A stretch of DNA of 64,000 nt from Caenimonas aquaedulcis (lineage in GTDB: Bacteria > Pseudomonadota > Gammaproteobacteria > Burkholderiales > Burkholderiaceae_C). Of this stretch, positions 1 through 7,685 are shown one piece after another. The stretch lies in NCBI RefSeq assembly GCF_015831345.1, contig NZ_JADWYS010000001.1:62001-126000 (forward strand), read 5' to 3'. The notes beneath the pieces were generated by a model. It searched no databases, was not told the DNA's origin, and saw nothing but the letters and a program-made list of their open reading frames with translations. The position numbers were made by a program, and so were the translations under genes. Position 1 is the first letter of the stretch; each line of letters opens with the position of its first letter.

Positions 1-143
1 ATGCGCTCACCAAGCGCTTCGAATCCCGGCTGATCCTCACGGCGCTGGCCAACACGCGCGGCCGCCGCATCGAGGCCGCGCAGAAGCTCGGCATCGGCCG
101 CAACACCATCACGCGCAAGATCCAGGAACTGGGCCTGGGCTGA
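1..143 (+). CDS. ntrC: NtrC-type response regulator, C-terminal fragment
   Basis: Only the last 46 residues are inside the window; the reading frame enters at base 3 and stops with TGA at 141-143. The fragment is a Fis-type helix-turn-helix (ILTALANTRGRRIEAAQKLG, then GRNTITRKIQELGLG), the DNA-binding end of NtrC/GlnG-family sigma-54 activators. Its order next to a convergent xth is seen in related Burkholderiales. NtrC activates nitrogen-scavenging genes from enhancer sites. That matters here because sigma-54-like promoters and NtrC-like dyads occur at the nitrate locus near 39-40 kb. Another Fis-HTH activator cannot be excluded from this fragment alone. Confidence 0.75.
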   Translation, partial: ALTKRFESRLILTALANTRGRRIEAAQKLGIGRNTITRKIQELGLG

Positions 144-146
144 GCG

Positions 147-926
147 TCAGCCGAGCTCGACGGTCACCGGGGCGTGGTCGCTGGGTTTGTCCCATTTGCG
201 CGGCACGCGGTCGATCCCGCAGGACTTCACGTGCGGGCGCACCGCGTCGCTCACGAGGATGTGGTCGATGCGCAGGCCGCGGTTCTTCGGGTAGCCCAGC
301 ATCCGGTAGTCCCACCAGCTGAAGCTCTTCTCCGGCTGCTCGAACAGGCGGAAGCTGTCGCACAGGCCCAGCCCGACGATCTGGCGGAAGTGCTCGCGCT
401 CCTCGCTCGTGTGGTGGATGGTCTCGCGCAGGCCTTCGGGGTCGAAGGAATCGCGGTCTTCCGGCGCGATGTTGAAATCGCCCAAGAGCACGAGGCGCCC
501 GTGCTGCCGCATCTCGGCCTCCAGGTAGGCGCGCAGTCCGCTCAGCCAGCTCATCTTGTAGGCGAACTTGTCGGTGCCGGGGGCCTGCCCGTTCACGAAA
601 TAGCCGTTGACGACGCGCAGCTCGCCGGCGGGCGAATCGACCGTCGCCGCGATCACGCGCGAGTGCTCGTCGGCGAAGCCGGTGATGTTCTTCACCACGT
701 CGCGCACCGGCGCTCGGCTCATGATCGCGACGCCGTTGTAGGTCTTCTGCCCGAACACCGCGCAGTGCCCGTAGCCGGCGTCCCGCAGCACGTCGAGCGG
801 GAACTTGTCGTCCGTCATCTTGAGCTCCTGCAGGCACAGGACGTCGACGGGGTTGGCCGCCGTCCAGTCCAGCACGTGCTGCAGGCGCGCGGTGAGGGAG
901 TTGACGTTCCAGGTGGTGATCTTCAC
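147..926 (-). CDS. xth: Exodeoxyribonuclease III
   Basis: 259-residue AP endonuclease / 3'-5' exonuclease of the ExoIII (endonuclease-exonuclease-phosphatase) fold, acting in base excision repair. Visible motifs are WNVNSLTAR near the N-terminus, LQELK with metal ligand Glu34, GDFN (Asp150, Asn152) and the terminal SDHAPV (Asp250, His251). The start is GTG at 926, because homology begins exactly at VKITTWNVNSL; the open frame continues upstream but there overlaps the DUF4337 gene out of frame. It converges on the ntrC fragment with 3 bp between the stop codons. Confidence 0.93.
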   Translation of the reverse strand: MKITTWNVNSLTARLQHVLDWTAANPVDVLCLQELKMTDDKFPLDVLRDAGYGHCAVFGQKTYNGVAIMSRAPVRDVVKNITGFADEHSRVIAATVDSPAGELRVVNGYFVNGQAPGTDKFAYKMSWLSGLRAYLEAEMRQHGRLVLLGDFNIAPEDRDSFDPEGLRETIHHTSEEREHFRQIVGLGLCDSFRLFEQPEKSFSWWDYRMLGYPKNRGLRIDHILVSDAVRPHVKSCGIDRVPRKWDKPSDHAPVTVELG

Positions 927-933
927 GGGAAGC

Positions 934-1527
934 TCAGATGTGCAGTGCCGCCGCGATCCCGATCGCCACACCGATCGCACCCATGCCGAACATGCCCCAC
1001 TCCAGCCACTTCTTGCGGGTGAGGAGGGCGATGGCCGCCAGGGCGATGGCGACCTGCAAGGCGGTCGTGGCCTGGGCCCAGCGGTGGTGCACGTGCATCT
1101 GCGCGTCGCTCTGCTTGTCCCAGTCGTCGGACTCGGCCTCGAGCTTGCGGGCCTCGGTTTCGATCTCCTTCTTTTCCTTCTCGTAGCGGTCGATCTTGGC
1201 CTGGTACTTGTCCTTGTCGGCCTGCTGCGGCGTGAGGTCGCGCGAGACTTCGGCGAGCGACTGCTTGGTGCTCTTGGACTGGAAGTAGTTCCACTGGTTG
1301 GACGCCGCCGTCTTCTTGATCGCGGCGTTGTTCTTGTAGAGGCCGGCATTGGCCTGCGTCGCGCCGCCCATGTACGCGAAGATCGCGCCGATGGTGGCGA
1401 TCACCGCGGTGAACATCGCGATCTGGTTGATCATGCCGCCGGCGCCTTCGCCGTGCGCGGCGTGCTGCGTGGCGTGTTCGAGCTCGTGGTCGTGCGGCCC
1501 GTGCACGTGAAATCCCGCTCCTGACAT
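934..1527 (-). CDS. DUF4337 family membrane protein
   Basis: 197-residue protein of unknown function resembling the DUF4337 family. It has a His-rich N-terminus (HVHGPHDHELEHA), a hydrophobic segment near residues 33-55, a charged, Lys/Glu-rich region that looks like a coiled coil (about residues 85-140), and a hydrophobic C-terminus that can form two membrane passes. The ATG at 1527 has a good ribosome binding site (GAGGAG, 6 nt away). It starts 1 bp downstream of the folA stop and 7 bp upstream of the xth start, so thyA-folA-DUF4337-xth reads as one operon. Its cellular role is not known. Confidence 0.75.
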   Translation of the reverse strand: MSGAGFHVHGPHDHELEHATQHAAHGEGAGGMINQIAMFTAVIATIGAIFAYMGGATQANAGLYKNNAAIKKTAASNQWNYFQSKSTKQSLAEVSRDLTPQQADKDKYQAKIDRYEKEKKEIETEARKLEAESDDWDKQSDAQMHVHHRWAQATTALQVAIALAAIALLTRKKWLEWGMFGMGAIGVAIGIAAALHI

Positions 1528-1528
1528 G

Positions 1529-2029
1529 TCAGTCTCCTCGTTGTGTGTTGTGCAGTGTCACGAAACTGTAGCGCAGCCCCCCGGTGGACAAGTGGCTTTC
1601 GCGGTGCTGTTCCTGCCAGTGCGCGCCGAGCTGCGGCGCATAGGTGTCGCCATCGAAGTCGGCGTCGATCTCCGTCACCTCCGCGTCGTGCGCGATCGCG
1701 GCGGCCTGTTCGTAGATCTGCCCGCCGCCGATGATCCATGCGCGGGGTTCGCCGGCGCACGCGGCGACGGCTTCCTCGAGCGAGGCCACGCGCGTCGCGC
1801 CCGGTGCCTGCCAGTCCGACTGGCGCGTGACGACGATGTTGCTGCGACCCGGCAGGGGACGAAAGCGCGGCGGCAGGGATTCCCAGGTCTTGCGTCCCAT
1901 GATGACGGGCGCGCCCATCGTCACCTGCTTGAAGTGCGCCATGTCGGCGGGCAGGTGCCACGGCATCACGCCGTCCTTGCCGATGATGCCGTTGCGCGCG
2001 CGTGCGAAGACGAGTCCGAGGCGGGTCAT
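1529..2029 (-). CDS. folA: Dihydrofolate reductase
   Basis: 166-residue DHFR, close to the usual length of about 160. It reduces dihydrofolate to tetrahydrofolate with NADPH, regenerating the cofactor consumed by ThyA. Visible family features are NGIIGKDGVMPWHLPADM with active-site Asp29, the NADPH-binding GRKTWES segment and IIGGGQIYEQA. The frame is open for 15 codons upstream, but homology starts at MTRLGLVFARARNG, so ATG 2029 is chosen. The start lies 4 bp after the thyA stop, consistent with co-transcription and a shared role in thymidylate synthesis. Confidence 0.95.
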   Translation of the reverse strand: MTRLGLVFARARNGIIGKDGVMPWHLPADMAHFKQVTMGAPVIMGRKTWESLPPRFRPLPGRSNIVVTRQSDWQAPGATRVASLEEAVAACAGEPRAWIIGGGQIYEQAAAIAHDAEVTEIDADFDGDTYAPQLGAHWQEQHRESHLSTGGLRYSFVTLHNTQRGD

Positions 2030-2033
2030 GCGG

Positions 2034-2840
2034 TTACACCGCCACCGGCGCCTTGATCGCCCCGTGGGGGTCATAGCCGGTCACTTCGAAATCCTCGAAT
2101 TCGTAGTCGAAGATCGAAGGCGGCTTGCGCTTGATGTGGAGCGTGGGGTAGGGGCGCGGCTCGCGCGACAGCTGCAGCTCCACCTGCTCGTGGTGGTTGC
2201 TGTAGATGTGGCAGTCGCCGCCCGTCCAGATGAAGTCGCCCACGCCCAGGTCGCATTGCTGCGCCACCATGTGCGTGAGCAGGGCGTAGCTTGCGATGTT
2301 GAAGGGCACGCCCAGGAAGATGTCCGCGCTGCGCTGGTACAGCTGGCACGAGAGCTTGCCGTCCGCGACGTAGAACTGGAAGAACGCGTGGCAGGGCGCG
2401 AGCGCCATCTTCGGGATGTCGGCGACGTTCCATGCGCTCACGATGATGCGGCGCGAGTCGGGGTTGGTCCTGAGCGTCTTGATGACTTCCGCGATCTGGT
2501 CGATGTGCCCGCCATCCGGCGTGGGCCAGCTGCGCCACTGCACCCCGTAGACGGGGCCGAGGTCGCCGTCCTCGCGCGCCCATTCGTCCCAGATGGAGAC
2601 GCCGCGCGCCTTGAGCCAGTTGTTGTCGCTGGAGCCCTGGAGGAACCACAGGAGCTCGTGGATGATGGACTTGAGGTGGACCTTCTTGGTCGTGACGAGC
2701 GGAAAACCTTCGTTCAGGTCGAAGCGCATCTGGTAGCCGAACACACTGCGCGTGCCCGTGCCGGTGCGGTCGGCCTTGGGCGTGCCATGCGTGTACACAT
2801 GGCGCATGAAGTCCTCGTACTGGGAGCGGGCGGCTGTCAT
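2034..2840 (-). CDS. thyA: Thymidylate synthase
   Basis: 268-residue ThyA, which methylates dUMP to dTMP using methylenetetrahydrofolate. The nucleophilic cysteine is Cys150 in [11 protein letters not shown]; the dUMP-binding arginine region ([10 protein letters not shown]), [13 protein letters not shown] and HIYSNH are all present. Two ATGs five codons apart exist; ATG 2840 is preferred because it gives the family's usual N-terminus. No Shine-Dalgarno sequence precedes it, but CATAAT lies 6 nt upstream, so the message may be leaderless. It is the first gene of the thyA-folA-DUF4337-xth run, with palindromic repeat copy 1 only 34 bp upstream. Confidence 0.96.
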   Translation of the reverse strand: MTAARSQYEDFMRHVYTHGTPKADRTGTGTRSVFGYQMRFDLNEGFPLVTTKKVHLKSIIHELLWFLQGSSDNNWLKARGVSIWDEWAREDGDLGPVYGVQWRSWPTPDGGHIDQIAEVIKTLRTNPDSRRIIVSAWNVADIPKMALAPCHAFFQFYVADGKLSCQLYQRSADIFLGVPFNIASYALLTHMVAQQCDLGVGDFIWTGGDCHIYSNHHEQVELQLSREPRPYPTLHIKRKPPSIFDYEFEDFEVTGYDPHGAIKAPVAV

Positions 2841-2846
2841 GGCTAG

Positions 2847-2852
2847 ATTATG
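2847..2852 (-). promoter_or_regulatory. Candidate -10 hexamer for thyA (leaderless start)
   Basis: On the minus strand CATAAT (5 of 6 match to TATAAT) is separated by CTAGCC from the thyA ATG. Transcription starting 7 nt after the hexamer would begin at the start codon. There is no Shine-Dalgarno sequence and no clear -35 box. Inference only. Confidence 0.4.
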
Positions 2853-2874
2853 CAAGGGCCTGAACCAAATATCC

Positions 2875-2982
2875 GGACGCAGAATTCGCGGAGGTTACGC
2901 AGAAGGAAGGCAAGAAAGAACCAAAATGCAATTTGTATTTTTCTTGTCTTCCTTCTGCGTAGTTTCCGCGAATTCTGCGTCC
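2875..2982. repeat. Palindromic intergenic repeat, copy 1
   Basis: A 108-bp near-perfect inverted repeat opening GGACGCAGAATTCGCGGAGG and closing CCGCGAATTCTGCGTCC, with arms of about 50 nt meeting at a small AT-rich tip. Related copies lie at 24817-24920 and 28288-28391. The right end is 9 bp from the stop codon of the FAD-linked oxidase; the left end is 34 bp from the thyA start. The differences between the arms in the outer stem (GGT against AAC) give three G-U wobbles in a plus-strand RNA. Confidence 0.85.
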
Positions 2983-2991
2983 AAAAAACGA

Positions 2992-4404
2992 TCAGGGATT
3001 CAGCACCCTGCCAGGATTCATCAGGTTCTGCGGATCTAGCGCACGTTTGATCGCCCGCATCATCCCCAGCGCCACCGGCGATTTATGGTCTTCCAGCTTG
3101 TCCAGTTTAAGGCTGCCGACGCCGTGCTCCGCCGAGATCGAGCCGCCGAAATTGCGCACCGAGTCGTACACGAGCGTCGTCACGCGGTGTTCGTATTCGC
3201 GCAGGAATGCCGCCGGATCCACGCCCGGGGGCGCCTGCACGTTGTAGTGCAGGTTGCCGTCGCCGAGGTGGCCGAAGTTGACGAGGCGCACGTTCGGGAT
3301 TTCGCGCGCCAGCAAGGCGTCCGTCACTTCGCAGAACTTCGGGATCGCCGACACCGGCACGGAGATGTCGTGCTTGATGTTCAGGCCTTCTTCCACCTGC
3401 GCCATCGGGATGCTCTCGCGGATGTGCCAGAGCTGGCGTGCCTGCGCGATGTTCTCCGCGACAACCGCGTCGCTCACCAGGCCCTTGTCCATCGCCAGCT
3501 CGAGCAGCCGCTCGAACTGCGCGCGGGCGTGGTCTTCCGATTCGCTGTCGGAGTTTTCCAGCAGCACGCAGTAGGGGCTCTGCTCGTACAGCGGCACGCG
3601 CTGCTGCGGGAAGTGCCGCGCCACGAGCTGGAGCGGGAACTGCCCCATCACTTCGAACCCGGTCAAACCGGCGCCGAGGTGGCGGTGGGCGAGGGCGAGC
3701 AACTCCACCGCGTCCTGCATCGTCGGCACGGCGGCCCACGCGGTGAGCGACGCCACCGGCAGGGGATAGAGCTTCATCGTCGCGGCGGTGATCACGCCGA
3801 GCGTGCCTTCGCTGCCGATGAAGAGGTCGCGCAGGTCGTAGCCCGTGTTGTCCTTGCGCAGGCCCGACAGGCCGTTCCAGATCTCGCCCTGCGCGGTGAC
3901 CACCTCGACACCCAGGCACAGTTCGCGCGCGTTGCCGTAGCGCACGACCTGCGTGCCGCCCGCGTTGGTCGACAGGTTGCCGCCAATGGTGCAGCTGCCT
4001 TCGGCCGCGAGGCTGAGCGGGAACAGCAGGCCCTCGCGCTCGGCCGCTTCCTGCGCTGCCTGCAGGATGCAACCCGCTTCGAGCGTCATGGTGAGGTTAT
4101 GGGCATCGATGCTGCGGACGGCATTCGTGCGCTGCAGGCTCAGCACGACCTGGCTGCCGCTTTCGTCCGGTGTGGAGCCGACGACGAGACCCGTGTTGCC
4201 GCCCTGCGGCACGATGCTCGCGCCTGCGGCGGCGCAGGCCTTCACGATGGCGGCGACTTCCGTCGTGCTCGCGGGACGCACCACAGCCAGCGCCTTGCCG
4301 CGCGATCGCTTGCGCCAGTCCTGCTCGTAGGCGGTGAGGTCGCCATCCACGAGCACGTTCGGCGCGCCGGCGATGGTCTTCAATTGCTCGATCAGGGAAT
4401 TCAT
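2992..4404 (-). CDS. FAD-binding oxidase, GlcD / D-2-hydroxyacid dehydrogenase family
   Basis: 470-residue flavoprotein of the FAD_binding_4 plus FAD-oxidase C-terminal type, which oxidises D-2-hydroxy acids such as D-lactate, glycolate or D-2-hydroxyglutarate. The FAD-binding half shows VPQGGNTGLVVGSTPDE and GSEGTLGVITAATMKLYPLP; the C-terminal half carries NFGHLGDGNLHYN and ISAEHGVGSLK, the metal/substrate motifs of this family. There is no glcE/glcF partner nearby, so a stand-alone dehydrogenase is likelier than a glycolate oxidase subunit. The substrate cannot be decided from sequence. The ATG at 4404 overlaps the DUF2069 stop codon by 4 bp. Confidence 0.88.
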   Translation of the reverse strand: MNSLIEQLKTIAGAPNVLVDGDLTAYEQDWRKRSRGKALAVVRPASTTEVAAIVKACAAAGASIVPQGGNTGLVVGSTPDESGSQVVLSLQRTNAVRSIDAHNLTMTLEAGCILQAAQEAAEREGLLFPLSLAAEGSCTIGGNLSTNAGGTQVVRYGNARELCLGVEVVTAQGEIWNGLSGLRKDNTGYDLRDLFIGSEGTLGVITAATMKLYPLPVASLTAWAAVPTMQDAVELLALAHRHLGAGLTGFEVMGQFPLQLVARHFPQQRVPLYEQSPYCVLLENSDSESEDHARAQFERLLELAMDKGLVSDAVVAENIAQARQLWHIRESIPMAQVEEGLNIKHDISVPVSAIPKFCEVTDALLAREIPNVRLVNFGHLGDGNLHYNVQAPPGVDPAAFLREYEHRVTTLVYDSVRNFGGSISAEHGVGSLKLDKLEDHKSPVALGMMRAIKRALDPQNLMNPGRVLNP

Positions 4405-4796
4405 GTTGCTGCCTTCCGCAGGCGTGAGCGCACGTGCAGCACGCACGCGGCGAAGAGGGCGAGACACAAGGCGATTTCGGCCATGGCCAGCCACGAACTG
4501 GGCGGCCGGTCGCCGGTGGAGCGCACCACGCCTTCGATGAAGTACAGCCAGACGAACAGGCTCACCCACCGGTAGGTGTACATGCGGTTGCGCAGCAGGC
4601 CCGCGAGCGGCACGCACAGCGGCAGCACCTTCAGCACCAGCCAGGAGCCGCCGGGCCGCAGCGGCGCGAGCCACAGTTCCCACGCCAGGCCCAGCACGAT
4701 CAGCCCGAGCAGGCTCGCCACGGCGAGCCCCCGCGCGAAGGCCACGAGAGGTGGTGCTGCAACAGGTGCTGCGGGGGGTGGTGCGGGGACGTCCAT
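4401..4796 (-). CDS. DUF2069 family membrane protein
   Basis: Small inner-membrane protein (131 residues from ATG 4796, 136 if ATG 4811 is used) with a Pro/Ala-rich N-terminus and four hydrophobic segments. The family signature lies around NRMYTYRWVSLFVWLYFIEG, with two more conserved positions in the final pass. Function unknown. ATG 4796 is preferred because a TATGAT hexamer (4812-4807) sits just upstream and would overlap the 4811 start. It overlaps the FAD oxidase by 4 bp, so the two are probably translationally coupled, and it is divergent from yihY. Confidence 0.75.
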   Translation of the reverse strand: MDVPAPPPAAPVAAPPLVAFARGLAVASLLGLIVLGLAWELWLAPLRPGGSWLVLKVLPLCVPLAGLLRNRMYTYRWVSLFVWLYFIEGVVRSTGDRPPSSWLAMAEIALCLALFAACVLHVRSRLRKAAT

Positions 4797-4819
4797 GGCC
4801 GATGGCATCATAGCGGCCG

Positions 4820-6022
4820 ATGGACTTCAAGCCCCTGCTCGCCGAACTCACGCGCTTTCCCTGGCGGTCGACCGCCTTCACCTTGCGCGAGCGTTTTCGC
4901 GAAGACCGGCTGGGCCTCACCGCCAGCAGCCTCACCTTCACGACCACGATGGCGCTGGTGCCGTTCTTCACCGTGGCGCTCGCGGTGTTCACCGCCTTCC
5001 CGATGTTCAGCAAGCTGCAGGACGCGCTGCAAGGCTGGCTGCTGCAAAGCCTGATCCCCGATGCGATCGCGCGGCAGGTGCTGGGTTACCTCAACCAGTT
5101 CGCGGGCAAGGCGAGCCGGCTCGGGGCGGTCGGCCTCGCGGCGCTGTTCGTCACGGCCCTGGCCCTGGTGCTCACCATCGACCGCACGCTCAACGGCATC
5201 TGGCGCGTGAAGCGCGCGCGGCCGCTCGGCCAGCGCGTGCTCGTGTACTGGGCCGTGATGACGCTGGGCCCGCTGTTGCTGGGCGCGTCGCTCAGCTTCA
5301 GCTCCTACCTGCTCTCGGCGTCGCGGGGGTTGGTGTCCGCGGTGCCCGGCGCGGTCCAGTTGCTGCTCGCCATCGTCGAATTCTTCCTGCTCGCCGCCGG
5401 CCTCGCGGCGCTGTACCGCTATGTGCCGAACGCACCAGTGCGCCGCGGCCATGCCTGGGCCGGGGGCCTTTTCGCGGCGACCGGCATCGAGATCGCACGC
5501 AAGCTGCTCGCGCTGTACCTGGGCAAGGTGCCGACCTATTCGGCGGTGTACGGGGCCTTCGCCACCTTCCCGATCCTGCTGGTGTGGATCTATGTGGTCT
5601 GGGTGATCGCGTTGCTCGGCGCGGTGATCGCGGCCTACCTGCCCAGCCTGATTGCGGGCACGCACAGGCGCGGCGGCGGGCCCGGGTGGCAGTTCCAGCT
5701 CGCGCTCGAATCGCTGCAGCAGCTGGAGCGTGCGCGCGGCACACCGCGCCACGGCCTGTCCATGACGCAGGTCGCGCAGGCGCTGCAGGTCGACGCCTTG
5801 CAGCTGGAGCCGGTGCTGGAGGCGCTCGTCGCGCTGGACTGGGTGGGGCGCGTCAACGAAGTGAGCGAGGAGGAGAACACGCGCTTCGTGCTGCTGGCCG
5901 ACCCGGCTTCGACGAAGCTCGCGCCCCTGCTGCGGCAACTGCTGGTGCCGTCCGCCGAGGTGACGCAGAAGCTGTGGACGAGCGCGCGGCTGTCGGAGAT
6001 GACGCTGCGCGACGCGATCTAG
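4820..6022 (+). CDS. yihY: YihY family inner membrane protein
   Basis: 400-residue polytopic membrane protein of the YihY/UPF0761 family (historically mislabelled ribonuclease BN). About six membrane passes lie between residues 30 and 275. The family core is visible in LGLTASSLTFTTTMALVPFF and in VPTYSAVYGAFATFPILLVW. A soluble C-terminal tail of about 120 residues has a winged-helix look (LSMTQVAQALQVDALQLEPV). Its transport or structural role is not settled. No Shine-Dalgarno sequence precedes ATG 4820. It is divergent from the DUF2069 gene with starts only about 23 bp apart, and its stop codon is 1 bp from that of the convergent DUF962 gene. Confidence 0.85.
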   Translation: MDFKPLLAELTRFPWRSTAFTLRERFREDRLGLTASSLTFTTTMALVPFFTVALAVFTAFPMFSKLQDALQGWLLQSLIPDAIARQVLGYLNQFAGKASRLGAVGLAALFVTALALVLTIDRTLNGIWRVKRARPLGQRVLVYWAVMTLGPLLLGASLSFSSYLLSASRGLVSAVPGAVQLLLAIVEFFLLAAGLAALYRYVPNAPVRRGHAWAGGLFAATGIEIARKLLALYLGKVPTYSAVYGAFATFPILLVWIYVVWVIALLGAVIAAYLPSLIAGTHRRGGGPGWQFQLALESLQQLERARGTPRHGLSMTQVAQALQVDALQLEPVLEALVALDWVGRVNEVSEEENTRFVLLADPASTKLAPLLRQLLVPSAEVTQKLWTSARLSEMTLRDAI

Positions 6023-6023
6023 G

Positions 6024-6371
6024 CTAGATCTTCACCTTCCCCGTCCAGATGTCCTTGTACATCACCCAGTCGCCCATGAAGCTGTAGAGCGGCCGCTTGA
6101 AGCTCGCGGGCTTGTTCTTCTCGAAGCCGAAGTGGCCGATCCACGCGAAGCCGTAGCCGCAGAGCAGGCCTGCCAGTACCCACCACACGTTGCCGGTCGC
6201 GGCAAAGGCGACGAGGCATGCGAGCGCGAGGCTGGAGCCGGCGAAGTGCAGGCGCCTGCAGGTGCGGTCGCTGTGCTCGGAGAGGTAGAACGGGTAGAAC
6301 TCGGCGAAGCTCTTGATCGCGCGAGGGTCGGCGGGCGCGCCCGCCGCGTGAACGGTATCAGCTGAGGCCAT
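6024..6371 (-). CDS. DUF962 / Mpo1-like membrane protein
   Basis: 115-residue protein of the DUF962 family (related to the yeast dioxygenase Mpo1). Visible marks are FAEFYPFYLSEHSDRTCRRL, the His-containing LHFAGSSLA, two hydrophobic segments (about residues 46-80) and WIGHFGFEKNKPASFKRPLY. His42 and His84 are candidate metal ligands, known to matter in Mpo1; extension to this bacterial protein is inference. ATG 6371 has the ribosome binding site AGGAGACAGCC. It starts 24 bp after the P450 stop codon on the same strand and may belong to that operon. Confidence 0.82.
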   Translation of the reverse strand: MASADTVHAAGAPADPRAIKSFAEFYPFYLSEHSDRTCRRLHFAGSSLALACLVAFAATGNVWWVLAGLLCGYGFAWIGHFGFEKNKPASFKRPLYSFMGDWVMYKDIWTGKVKI

Positions 6372-6395
6372 GGCTGTCTCCTGTTTGCGGGCAGT

Positions 6396-7685
6396 TTAGG
6401 CCACGGAGAAGGGCGCGTGCAAGAACCCGCGAAAGCGGGCCCGCCCGCCCCGGGTCGGCGATTCCGTGAGGCGGTAGCCGGGAAAGCGCGCGAGAAAGCG
6501 CCCGATCGCGATGCGGCCTTCCAGGCGCGCGAGGCTCAGGCCCGCGCACTGGTGGATGCCGAAGCCGAACGCGAGGTGCCGGTTGTTCGCGCGGCGCAGG
6601 TCGAGTTCGCCGGGGCGGTCGAACTGCGCCGGGTCGCGATTCGCTGCGCCGATGCACAGCGTGACGAGCGCTCCGGCCTCCAGTTGCACGCCGCCGACTG
6701 CGCAGGCGCGCAGCGCGCGGCGGTTGCCGAGCTGGTTGGAGGATTCGAAACGCAGGAATTCATCGACGGCGGTCGTGAGCAGCGCTTCCTGCGCGGCGGG
6801 GTCGTGCGCGGCCGCTTGCAATCCCGCGATCAGCCCGGCCTTCTGCTCGGGCCATTCCTGCAGCGCGGCGAGCGCGTTGCCGATGAGGTTCGTGGTCGTC
6901 TCGTGGCCTGCGTTGAGGATGAAGATGCAGTTCTGCAGCAGCTCCGGCTCCGACAGGCGCTCGCCCGCTTCCTCGCCCTGGATGAGCCGTGTCAGCACGT
7001 CGTGCTCCGGATCGCCGGGCGAGCGCCGGCGATCGGCGACCAGCGTCCGGAGGTAGGCCGTGAACTCGCTCACGCTGCGGTTGCCGAGCGCCTCCTGCGC
7101 CGGCGTAAGCTTCGGCTCCAGCGCACCGAGGATCGCGAGCGACCAGTCGCGCAGCGGCGCCCGGTCCTCGTGCGGCACGCCGAGCAGGTTGCCGATGATC
7201 TCCACCGGAATCGCGCAGGCGAAGTCCTCGATCAGGTCGCCGCCGCGCCTGTCTTCGATCCTGTCGAGGAGGCCGTCCACCAGCGTGACGAGCCCCGGCT
7301 CCATGTCCGCGATCGCGCGGCGCGTGAGCGCGCCCATGATGAGCTTGCGCACGCGCGTGTGCAGGGGCGGGTCGTTGAAGACGAGGCTGGTGGTGTGGTG
7401 CTCCAGCAGCGCGGAGCCGGCGCCGTACTTGGGCGTGAACTCCACCTTCTTGTCGGAGCTGAAGCCCTGCGCGTCGCGGTAGACCGCCACGAGGTCCGCG
7501 TAGCGCGTGAGGAACCAGGAGCCGTCGGGCATGCGGCGCACGGGCTCGCTCGCGCGCAGCCGGTCGTAGACGGGGTAGGGGTTCGCGTAGAAGTCGGCGG
7601 GCAGCGCGCGCAGGTCGAAACCAGCCGCGACCTGCTCGGCACGCGCCGGGGACATCGGCGGTGTGATGACGGCGGCCGTGCTCAC
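6396..7685 (-). CDS. Cytochrome P450
   Basis: 429-residue soluble bacterial P450. The heme thiolate is Cys380 in FGFGIHQCAGLSLARLEGR; the I-helix oxygen-activation motif AGHETTTNLIG and a K-helix ExxR (EFLRFESSNQ) are present. No ferredoxin or reductase gene is adjacent, so electron partners must be encoded elsewhere. The GTG at 7685 forms a 4-bp overlap with the hydrolase stop codon, suggesting translational coupling; an in-frame ATG at 7655 is the alternative. Substrate is unknown; the pairing with an alpha/beta hydrolase suggests a small degradative or modifying pathway. Confidence 0.92.
   Translation of the reverse strand: MSTAAVITPPMSPARAEQVAAGFDLRALPADFYANPYPVYDRLRASEPVRRMPDGSWFLTRYADLVAVYRDAQGFSSDKKVEFTPKYGAGSALLEHHTTSLVFNDPPLHTRVRKLIMGALTRRAIADMEPGLVTLVDGLLDRIEDRRGGDLIEDFACAIPVEIIGNLLGVPHEDRAPLRDWSLAILGALEPKLTPAQEALGNRSVSEFTAYLRTLVADRRRSPGDPEHDVLTRLIQGEEAGERLSEPELLQNCIFILNAGHETTTNLIGNALAALQEWPEQKAGLIAGLQAAAHDPAAQEALLTTAVDEFLRFESSNQLGNRRALRACAVGGVQLEAGALVTLCIGAANRDPAQFDRPGELDLRRANNRHLAFGFGIHQCAGLSLARLEGRIAIGRFLARFPGYRLTESPTRGGRARFRGFLHAPFSVA

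Noticed and set aside
147..1349. 400-codon frame suggesting an Xth protein with a long basic N-terminal extension
   Set aside because: The extra 140 codons are the DUF4337 gene read out of frame; Xth homology starts at GTG 926.
2875..2982. Repeat copies as a CRISPR array or phage attachment site
   Set aside because: Copies are single, kilobases apart, lack spacers, cas or integrase genes; palindromic structure fits a REP/MITE-like element instead.
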